NCBI GenBank assembly: GCA_030848705.1
Contig: CM061238.1
Location: 26,876,655 to 26,940,654 of the forward strand
DNA from: Heracleum sosnowskyi
Lineage: Eukaryota; Streptophyta; Magnoliopsida; Apiales; Apiaceae
DNA: 64,000 bases
Direction of reading: 5' to 3'
A program made the translations under genes and the position numbers. Under the pieces are notes generated by a model, which made no database searches, had not been told where the DNA came from, and saw only the letters and a program-made list of their open reading frames with translations. Positions 33,932 through 43,757 of this stretch are shown piece by piece. Within the stretch, counting starts at the first letter, position 1. The number at the start of each line of letters is the position of its first letter.

Positions 33932-35399
33932 TTGCAGGGTAAAAAGAAAAATGTGTTAGTCATGGATAGTGGATGTTCTGTGCACATGACTGGAAACAAA
34001 GTCATGTTATCAGAATATGAGGAGAAAGCTGGCCCAACTGTGTCTTATGGAGATGGCAACATTGGACAAACTTTGGGATATGGCAATATAATCATGGGCT
34101 CTTGTGAAGGGACTAAAACACAATTTGTTAAGTATTAGTCAAATCACAGACAGAGGTTATGATGTCAATTTCTATTCCACACATTGTGAAGTAGTCAGCA
34201 AAGCATCTGGAAAGGTTGCACTCACTGGCTACATGCATGGTAACATTTATGAAGCCAACATTCAAGCAAATACTGATGGCTCTCCTACTTGTCTCATCAG
34301 TAAAGCACCAGTAGATGAAAGTTGGAATTGGCACAAGAAGCTTTCTCATCTCAACTTCAACAACATCAATGAGTTGACTAAGAAAGATTTGGTTAGAGGA
34401 TTACCTAAAGCTTTGTATACTCCTGATGGACTCTGTGATGCATGTCAAAAAGCTAAACAGAGAAGGACATGATTCAAGAGTAAATCTGAATCCTCTATTG
34501 GTGAACCATATCACATGTTACATCTTGATCTATTTGGACCAGTCAACATAATGTCCATCAGTAAGAAAAGGTACACTCTTGTAATTGTAGATGAATATTC
34601 AAGATTCACATGGGTGTATTTTCTACACAGAAAAGATGAGACTCCTGAGATACTGTTGGACCATGTGAGAATGATTGAGACATGCACAAAGTACAAAGTC
34701 AAGATATTGAGGAGTGATAATGGTACTGAATTCAAGAATTCAAAGATGGAAGAGTTCTGTAAATACAAAGGAATTATTCAACAATTCTTTGCTCCTGGCA
34801 CACCCCAGCAAAATGGAGTAGTTGAAAGAAAGAATAGAACTCTTATTGAAGCTGGCAGAACTATGTTGGAAGAAGCTAAATTGCCTACATATTTCTGGGC
34901 AAAAGCAGTCAATACAGCATGTTATACTCAAAATCTCACACTGATAAACAGACATGGTGTAACTCCTTATCAAATGCTCAAGGAGAAGAAACCTAGTTTG
35001 AAGCATCTGCATGTGTTTGGCTGTAAATGTTTTGTTCTCAGAACTCATCCTGAACAGCTAGGGAAATTTGATACAAAGGTTGATGAGGGAATTTTTATTG
35101 GCTATCCTGCATCAAGAGCCTTTAGAATTTTTAACTTGAGAACAAGAACTGTCATGGAGTCAATTCTTGTATCTTTTGATGATATGAAAATAACTGGAAT
35201 AAATGAAGACTCTCATGATAGGTTGATTTTTGAAAATGAAGCTACCAAGGATCCTGAAGAACAAGAATCAGATACTGACACTTCATCAGATATTGATGGG
35301 TCACCAAATCCTGATGACTCACCAACTACTGATGGTGCTACTGATGATACTACTGACAGTCCACATGTTGAGGGGGGAGCAATAGCAGACTGTTACTGA
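33932..35399 (+). pseudogene. Copia 2 protease and integrase
   Basis: This begins at a TTG in TTGCAGGGTAAA after the gag stop. Protease: LVMDSGCSVHMTGN (D-S-G intact), then GLKHNLLSISQITDRGY. A frameshift lies near 34100. Gag-pre-integrase zinc finger: SWNWHKKLSHLNFNN with CDACQKAKQRR. A TGA at 34470 interrupts the frame. Integrase core: D in LHLDLFGPVN, D in ILRSDNGTEFKN and E in PQQNGVVERKNR, so all three catalytic residues remain. The C-terminal part ends in an acidic, Asp/Ser/Thr-rich linker before a frameshift near 35370. Confidence 0.87.
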
Positions 35400-36552
35400 T
35401 ACTGAAACTACTACTAATTCTTAGTCTACTCAAACATCAGGACATAATTCTTCAGATACTGATTCAAGTGACAATCTTGATAATTCATTAGGAGGTGATA
35501 ACACCAATTCAGGGGGAGCTTCCAATGAAGCAAATTCTTCTAATCAAGACAACACCAATCCAGGGGGAGCATCTACATCAAGGAATAATTTACCACCAGC
35601 AAGGAAATGGACAGGAGATCATACTCCTGATTTGATAATTGGAGATCCTGAAGCAGGTGTTAAAACAAGAAATGCAACTCAAAATGAATGTTTATATCAT
35701 AACTTTCTATCCAAGGAGGAACCTAAGAGAGTTGATGATGCACTTAAAGATGCTGATTGGGTTACTGCAATGCAAGAAGAATTGAATGAATTTGAAAGGA
35801 ATGAAGTCTGGAAACTAGTGCCAAGACCAAAGAACAGGTCAATTGTTGGTACAAAGTGGGTATTTAAGAACAAGACTGATTCTAATGGAGTTATAATCAG
35901 AAATAAAGCAAGGCTAGTTGCAAAGGGGTATTCTCAACAAGAAGGAATTGAATATGATGAAACTTTTGCTCCTGTTGCAAGGCTAAAAGCCATCAGGATC
36001 TTTCTGGCATATGCAGCTCACAAGAAATTCAAGGTTTTCCAGATGGATGTGAAAAGTGCTTTCTTAAATGGTGAACTGGAGGAAGAAGTTTATGATGAAC
36101 AACCTCCTGGTTTCATTGATCCAAAATATCCAAGTCATGTTTACAGATTGAATAAGGCACTTTATGGACTAAAGCAAGCTCCAAGAGAATGGTATGAAAC
36201 CTTAGCTCAATTCTACTGGAAAGTGGATTCAAAAGAGGTACTATTGATAAAACTCTGTTTTATTTGAATCATGGTAAGGATTTGCTTTTAGTTCAGATTT
36301 ATGTTGATGATATCATCTTTGGGTCAACAAACAATAAGCTTTGTGAAAAGTTTTCCAAGCTCATGCAGTCTAGATATCAAATGAGCATGATGGGAAAAAT
36401 GAGTTACTTTCTTGGTCTTCAAGTTAAACAGACTGATGATGGCATTTTTATCAATCAGTCAAAGTTACAAGGAATCTATTGAAAAGGTTTAACATGCAAG
36501 ATAGTGCTACTGCTAGTACTCCCATAGCTACAGCTACCAAACTTGATCCTGA
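35400..36552 (+). pseudogene. Copia 2 reverse transcriptase, cut by CACTA-1
   Basis: A linker (35400-35630, Asp/Thr/Ser-rich with repeated GGGG motifs) leads into RT: WKLVPRPKNRSIVGTKWVFK, FQMDVKSAFLNGELEEEVY, LYGLKQAPREWY, then after a frameshift near 36265 the active site IYVDDIIFGS and MGKMSYFLGLQVKQTDDGIF. A TGA-type stop follows near 36481, after which residues typical of the RT end (PIATATKLDPD) are still readable. Sequence homology stops at 36552, where CACTA-1 begins; RNase H and the 3' LTR are not in the window. Confidence 0.87.
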
Positions 36553-36740
36553 CACTACGCCATAGATGGCCTTTTACAACATCTGGGTATGGGTGTTACC
36601 TTCTTGCATGTTACCTTAGCTATGAAATTTTGGACCTATTACAACATCATAGTTTTGGTGTTACCATATCCATAAACCCATGTTACTCTAGCTGTAAAAA
36701 GGTGTTGTAAATGAGTAACACCGCGAGGGCGTTACCTTAG
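36553..36740 (+). repeat. Left terminus and subterminal repeats of CACTA-1
   Basis: CACTACGCCATAGATGG, followed by at least six copies of a GGTGTTAC-type motif or its reverse complement (36591 GGGTGTTACC, 36609, 36657, 36681, 36701, 36714 GAGTAACACC, 36731). Subterminal clusters of short repeats in both orientations are the known binding sites for the TNPA-type protein in CACTA elements. Confidence 0.75.
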
Positions 36741-37506
36741 TGTATTAATTTTGAATTTTTTATTTAAAATTAATAATTCAATAATTATTTCACTTTAAAA
36801 GTAATTAATTTTTAAAAAATCATTGAATAATAAAAGTAATATTTTTTATAAAATTAATATTATTATAAACGTAATATTCTGTGAAATAAATGAATTATTT
36901 ATATTTTATAAAATGTTTTTAATCAATTTATATTAGAAAAGGTTTTAAAAAAAAATCAAAATCATTAAATTTTGATTAAAACCAATAAAAAATTTATTAG
37001 AGAGAGTAACAGCTTGCAAAACTAATTTTAACAATAGATTTAAAAATAAATTTTATGAACGAAATAATTAAAATAATAAATCATAATTTAATATCAAACA
37101 TATTAGAATAAATTTGTAATGATTTTGTTTTAGGAAAAAAAAATTAATCGGCCAAACAAAAATTTGGTGAAAAAGACGGGGGAAAACAAAAATATTACAG
37201 ACGGGGGAAAACAAATTAGGTCAAAACAGACGGGGGAAATTGGGAAAACACTGGGCGGGGAAATTGGAGGAAAACACTGGGGCAGGGAACTCATCTCACT
37301 TTTATTCTCTCATTATCACTTCTCATCTCTCTTCTCGCTTCTCACTTCTCACTCTCTGTCTATCTCTAATTCGCGCTGCTTAAATTAGGGTTTAATTGAG
37401 GAATTAAATTAGGGTTTGAGGTGGGTTTAATCGATGATTGGTGGAACTGGTTTAATTGAAGCTTGGTGGGTCTCGAAAGTGTTTAAGGTATGCTTCATAT
37501 GCTTCG

Positions 37507-37523
37507 ATTTGTGCATCTCTCTG

Positions 37524-37606
<83 letters not shown>

Positions 37607-37646
37607 GTCTCTGTCTCTCTCTCTCTCTCTCCTCTCTCTCTCCTCT

Positions 37647-37730
<84 letters not shown>
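37507..37730 (+). repeat. (CT)n tract in the CACTA-1 leader
   Basis: About 225 bp of almost pure CT repeat with a few GT, AT and CC interruptions. It lies downstream of a GTATGC donor-like site (about 37488) that follows a T/C-rich leader. It produces long artificial open frames in four frames; none is a gene. Confidence 0.95.
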
Positions 37731-37732
<2 letters not shown>

Positions 37733-38250
37733 GCTAATATGCATGTACATTACTGGTTTGATGTGAACATTACTGGTTTCATATGCTTCGATTTTTGTTT
37801 TTTACTGGTGTCTAGGCTTATTACTGTAATTTTTGTTAATTAAACTGATTTGTTCTCTCTTGAATGTTTACTTTTGAATGAAAAACTGATTTATAACAGT
37901 GTCTAGGCTTATTACTTTTGAATGTTAATTTGGCATGAACCCTTGATATATTATTGACCATATGTGTTATATGTGTTATGTGTTACTTGGGTGTATGTTT
38001 TCGCAATGGAAAAATAACAATTATGACATGAAAACCACATATTTTTATTATGTATAGCCCGAATAGTATATAAGCTCGATTTGTGTTAGTATAATTAGTA
38101 TAATTAGTATAATTAAAACCTGTGTACATTTTAAAACCTCTGTTATTTTCCACATTAGTATAATTAGTTCTTGACAGGTGGCTTACTATAGGTTGGCCTA
38201 AGTGAATACTAGTTACTATAGTTAATATAACTGTACTTGATCATGTAGTG

Positions 38251-41200
38251 ATGGACGTTGAGGAAAACGCGTGGATAAAACGTTGAGGTTTCTCGACTAG
38301 GGAGCGATGAAGATATGAATTGTGAGGGTAGTATAGGTTTTGGAGATAATCTAGACGACATGTTGCACCGTACTCGAGGAATGCAGATGATGAAAATGAG
38401 ACACTACAACAAGAAATGGCAATGATAAATTTTATCACCATGTTGAAGACGGAAAGATACCACTATATCCGGGCTGTTCAAAATTTTCGCGATTAAGTTT
38501 TATCATTCGCCTTTATTCATTAAAATGTGAGCATGGAATTACGGAGGCTGCATTCGGGGATTTACTAGAGTTGATCAGAGAGGCTTTTCCAGAGGCCCAC
38601 ATATCTTTATCATTCAATGCCTCAAAGAATATCATTAGAGATTTAGGGCTTAGTTACCAAAAAATACACGCATCTCCAAACGATTGCATGCTATATTGGG
38701 TTGAGAACAAAGATAAAGATGTTTGTGAAACTTGTGGTTTTTGGAGATGGGCAGTAGTGGAAATGAAAGGCAGCGATGACAATGAACCAAAGAAGGTGAT
38801 TCGCAAAGTCCCTGCAAAGTTATACACTATTTCCCGTTGAAACCGAAGCTGCAAAGGTTGTTTATGTCCAAGGACTATTCTGAATTTCTGTTATGGCATG
38901 CCATCGGACGAAAAAAAGACGAGAAAGTTCGACATCCAGCTGATACCGAGGCTTGGCGCAGGAGACGGATTCTAGGTATCCTGATTTTGCACTAGAAAAT
39001 AGAAATATACGACTTGGTGTAGCTGTTGACGGATTCAGTCCTTACCGTACAATGGGTTCAGTTCACTCAACATGGCCAATTGTATTGGTAAATTATAACC
39101 TCCCACCTTGGCTATGCATGAAGCCTGAGAATTTGATTCTTTCAACAATCATCTCCGGTCCAGATTCTCCGAAGAATAATATAGATGTATTTATGCAGCC
39201 TCTAATTCAAGAGTTGAAAGAATTATGGGATATAGCATAGAAACCTATGATCGGTTGACTGATAAAAAGTTTAGGCTACGTGCAAGTTTGTTGTGGACCA
39301 TTAGCAATTTTTCGGATGTGCGATGTTATCCGGTTGGAGCACTAAAGGTAAATTTGCATGTCCCATATGCCATTATAAAACATCTTCAATGTACTTAAAG
39401 AACAGTAAAAAAAGTGCTATATGTGTCATAGAAAAATTTCTAGCTCCGGACCACAAGTGGAGCTTTGACAAAAGAAGATTCAATGGTGAATTGAAATGGG
39501 ACAGGCTCCACCAATTTTAACCGGAACAGATGTACTTGATTTATTGTCGGGGTATGAAAATGAATTTGGAAATGTCAAGAAAAAGGTCAAAAGGGTACAA
39601 AGCGTAAAAGGGATTCCCCTTTAAAAAAAAGTCAATATTTTTCAATTTACCATATTGGGGTCACAATTTGTTGCGGCAATATACGTGGTACTTTGTTAAA
39701 TATTAGCGGCAAGTCGAAAGATCACTTGAATTCTCGTTTTGATTTACAAGATATGGGAATCAGGAAGGTCTTCATCCATTAAATCAAGTGATGGAAAATA
39801 TCATGAGTTCAAGGCTGCCATATTCGACATGACCAAACAAGAGAAAGAAATATTTTGCCCATTGTTGGAGAAGGCCAAACTGCCATATGGTTATGCAGCT
39901 AATATTAGTCGATATGTTCACACGAAGGAAAGGATAATCTCAGGGTATAAGAGCCATGATGCGCATTTTGTTCTTCATTACTTGTTACAATTTGCAGTGA
40001 AAAAAACATTGAAACCTGAGGTTGCTGAACCTCTTATCAGACTTGGTGCATTTTTAAGAGGTCTTTGGGGCAAAGTAATCGATTTGCGTGATCTGAAGAG
40101 GATATAAGAAGAAATTATAGAAATTGTTTGCAGTTTTGAGATGATTTTTCCGTCGGCTTTCTTTGACATAATGGTTCACCTTGTTGATTCATTTGTGCAA
40201 GGAAGTTGAACTTGGGGGACCTGCACACTTGAGATGCATGTGGCCAATTGAGCGTTCTCTAGCTAAGCTAAAATCATATGCACGCAACAAGTCTAAACCA
40301 GAGGGTTCAATCGCTGAAGGATACCTTGTAGAAGAATGCTTGACATTCTGCTCAAATTCTTAAGTGGTGACACAATACCTAAATTCGAGAGCTTTCCACA
40401 AAATATGGAATATCCAATAGGCACAAGAAGAAACAAAGATGGAAAACCTATTCATCTCGAAGAATCTCAGCGGATGGCATGTCACCGGTACATTTTATTC
40501 AATTGTGGTAACAAGGACGTTGAGAGTTTACTTGAGTAAGTGTAAAGTGCTAATTTATTTTAATAAGAATTTAAATGCTTGTTTCTTGATAATATTAACT
40601 AGGTGATTATTGTAGGGAACATCGAGCTTTAATTGATGGTCATGCAATATCGAAAAGATATAAAAAGGAGAGGGCACATATGGAAGATTTTTGGAAGTGG
40701 TTGAAGGAATAGGTGGGAAAAAAGATTACCTTTCGAATAAACTACAACTTCTTGCAATGGGCCCTAATCGAGCAGCTAAGAGGTTCAGTGGATATGTTAT
40801 TAATGGATACCGATTTTGTACAAAAGAAAGAGATACTAAGTGTACAACACAGAATAATAGTGTATACTTGTCTTCCTTGACCACTAGCTTTGCAAGTTCA
40901 AAAGATCAGAATCCACAGGTTGGTGTTGTTGATTACTATGGATCAATTGAAGAAATCCTAGAAATTGACTACTGGGGAGATTTCACTGTGGTCTTATTCA
41001 AGTGTTGCTGGTACCATGTAGAAAAGGATTTGTACGGCCTGACTCGAGTGAATTTTAATAGATTGGTCGCAAAATCTGATCGGTATGTAATGGCTTCACA
41101 AGTACAACAAGTATTTTACAGAGAAGATCCAACTGAGAAGACATTCCATAACGTTATCAATAGATTACCGAGGGGCTGGTGTGATGTTGAAGCAGAAAAC

Positions 41201-41326
41201 GAGAACGTGGATGATCAGACTGATCCGATTTTACATGATATTCACCATGGTTATGGAATCGGAAATCAAGTTAGTGATGTGAATTGGGCTAGAGAAGACA
41301 TCCCCGCCAACAAAAATTTTCATTAA
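38251..41326 (+). pseudogene. CACTA-1 transposase tnp2, first copy
   Basis: ATG 38251 starts MDVEENAWIK, but about 200 bp of the transposase-associated domain present in the second copy are deleted right after it. Recognisable parts follow in several frames: REAFPEAHISLSFNASKN; CETCGFWRWA zinc-type Cys pairs; the tnp2 core VDGFSPYRTMGSVHSTWP, NYNLPPWLCMKPENLIL and NNIDVFMQPLIQELKELW; the CPICHYKT motif; a DUF4218-type region (PEGSIAEGYLVEECLTFCS); a GT-AG intron (40536-40615); and a DUF4216-type region (YYGSIEEILEIDYWG, VVLFKCCWYHVEKDLYG), ending at a TAA about 41324. A roughly 47-bp deletion near 39685 and many frameshifts rule out function. Confidence 0.86.
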
Positions 41327-41643
41327 GACAAAAGTAGTGAAAAATATTGCTCTAGTGCTTTCACTCAAATTCAGAAGTACTTTTGTATTAGAGCTTCTTT
41401 ATGTATTATTGTCTTTCAGTAGTCAAAGTTAGTCCAAGGAAATTGACTTTTAATTTATTATTTTATCGAACACATTTTATCGACTACCTTTATGTATCGG
41501 TACCTTGTACGTGATAATTGTGATTTAATTTGGCATCTTTTATTTGTTTTTTGTTGGACTGCTTTGTGTATTTACTTTGCATTTTCTGAAATCAGTTAAG
41601 TTTTTTTATCTGTTCTAATGTAATTTTCTTCTATTTTTACAGG

Positions 41644-43680
41644 ATGGGAGATCAGGTATTTAATCTCAGATTATACCACATGGAAAATTTCAGAATGGAC
41701 AATATGTTGGTGGAAAAGAGACTGTGATAATGAATGTAGATCCTGACAGGTTTTCCTACTCGGTGCTCATGGAACATGTTAAGGATGATCTCAAATACAC
41801 TGAAGTCAGAGGCATTTACAAAAGAAATGCTAATGATGAGGCGGGGGAGTGGAAATTGGTGATAGATGATGGGGACGTAGTTAGAGAATCTGAAAATGTT
41901 GACCACCTGGATTTGTATATTGACAATGTCTTCGATACTAGATTAGAGCCACTACAGCAAATGCAGCCACATGTAGTCATCCGGCCAAGGCCTAATGTAT
42001 TTGAAGGTATAAACCTCTTTACATAGTCCCTTGTTAAAAAAAAGTTGCAATGTTATTTTATTGATTAATATGTATGGCTTTGATATTTGTATTTACTGAT
42101 AATTTAAATGTATTGATGCAGCTACAAAAGTATTGAAACGTCAATTCGTGACCATTTATCAATTGCAACAACAACAAAGAACTAAGAAGTGTACTGAAGT
42201 ATGCAGTCCTAGGAAGTCTGCACGACTGAATAATGTACCAGTGAAGATTCCAACTGAAGTCAAGAGGTATCGGAAGTCAGGTGAAGGTACTGAAGTTACT
42301 AGTACTAAGAAGTCAACAAGACCGATGAGTGCTAGACTAGAAATCAATGATATGATAAGCAAGCAGAAGCCTAAGTCAACTGAAAAGAAGGGTGCTCGGA
42401 AGTCGACACCAATCAATAATCAAGCCAGCAATGAAAATGTGAATCTGAAGTCTTCAAGTGTTCGGAGGAAATTGGATTTACATAATCCAATAGATGAAGA
42501 TGAAAATACGGATGAGAATGACATTCAGGTTCAAAGACATGAATCAATAATTTGAATACGTGATCTGATCAATAATATGGAATCAATAATTTGAATACGT
42601 GATCTGATCAATAATATGGATGAGATTAATGTTTCTTTTCATTACGTGCAGATTGAATATCTACCACCTCCACCACCACTAGAGAGTTCTCCGGTAAAAC
42701 TGTTAACGATAATGGAGTATGAAATGATTAAACTTGAAAACATCCGGAGGAACAATGAAAAGCTCAAGGCACTGAATTTGCCTACACTGGCTACTGAGAA
42801 GGTAGATTCAATGAAAAAGAACAATGGGAAAAGAAATAGTCGAGATGAAAATGCATATGTTCCAGAAAATGATGATCAAAGTGGAGATGATGCTTCAGAA
42901 AGTGTGTCTAAGGTGTGTCGTAACTATAATTTTTTTTTTGGGTAAAATTACAATAACTGTAAAAATTGAAGATAGTACTAACTCAATTTATTTTTCAGAA
43001 AACTGAAAAATTGAAGAAAAACAAGCTTCATACCGGACCAACTACTCGCTTGCGAGCTACTACTCTGACTGCAACTGAAAATGTCTCAACTCAGAATGAT
43101 ACGAGTGAGAAGGACGCAACAAATTCAGTGCTTGTATAGCCTGCTGCACAAATTCAGTTACCATGTGCAGAAGGAGTTGGCACAATGGCCAATTACCTTG
43201 TTATGCTGGAACGCAAACGAAAACAAGCTGCAAATGATGTTGTTGCAAGTGGTACTGGAACTAAAACTGACAGGGTTCCAGAAACCGATATGCCATTTTT
43301 TGAAAATGAAGAAGTTGAACCTGCAGTTCGGGCATGTTTACTTGAATTTATTTGTGTAATCATTAGTGTCGACTATTTGCATGTTTGTATAGTGTCCTCA
43401 CCTAACTATCTCTTTATTCTTATGTTCTCGGTACTTAAAGTCCAAGCTCCTAAAAAAATACGAGGGAAAACCAGGATGGATAAAGTACATACAAGGCCAT
43501 TTGAGAAGAGGGTTGTCATTTGAGTGAATATCAAGTTCCAGCCTATGGCAGATGATGACCAAAAAATTTCTGAACTGAGTAACTTTCTAGGGACACTAAA
43601 GAGGTGTGTTCCACTGACTTATGCATCTTGGGAACATGTTCCGGAAAGCTTAAAGGACACCTTTTGGAGTTATACTAAGG
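41644..43680 (+). pseudogene. CACTA-1 tnp1-like gene with a PB1-like N-terminus
   Basis: Exon 1 from ATG 41644 encodes MGDQVFNLRLYH and, after a one-base loss at about 41682, continues in another frame (NGQYVGGKETVIMNVDPDRF, then DHLDLYIDNVFD). The spacing resembles PB1-like domains found in plant transposon proteins. An intron follows at 42007-42121 (GTATAA...GCAG). The next exon is basic (RKSARLNN, KSTRPMSARL repeats). It then carries a 39-bp duplication with TGA stops, a PPPPPLESSP and YEMIKLENIRRNNEKLKALN segment, and, from about 43540, a Ptta/En-Spm-type end (LKRCVPLTYASWEHVPESLK). It is the likely DNA-binding partner (TNPA role) of tnp2, now broken. Confidence 0.6.
42542..42619 (+). repeat. 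Perfect 39-bp tandem duplication
   Basis: The 39-bp unit starting AATCAATAATTTGAATACG occurs twice head to tail (42542-42580 and 42581-42619). The length is a multiple of three, but each unit contains an in-frame TGA in the tnp1-like frame. Confidence 0.95.
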
Positions 43681-43757
43681 TAATCATTAAATTTTAACTA
43701 TCCTTGCGTAAATAATAGTTACTATAGTTAATATAACTGTACTTGATCAATGTAGTG

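Noticed and set aside
37427..37843. Several overlapping 90-117 residue open frames on both strands
   Set aside because: They are translations of the (CT)n tract (Ser-Leu or Arg-Glu repeats), not genes.
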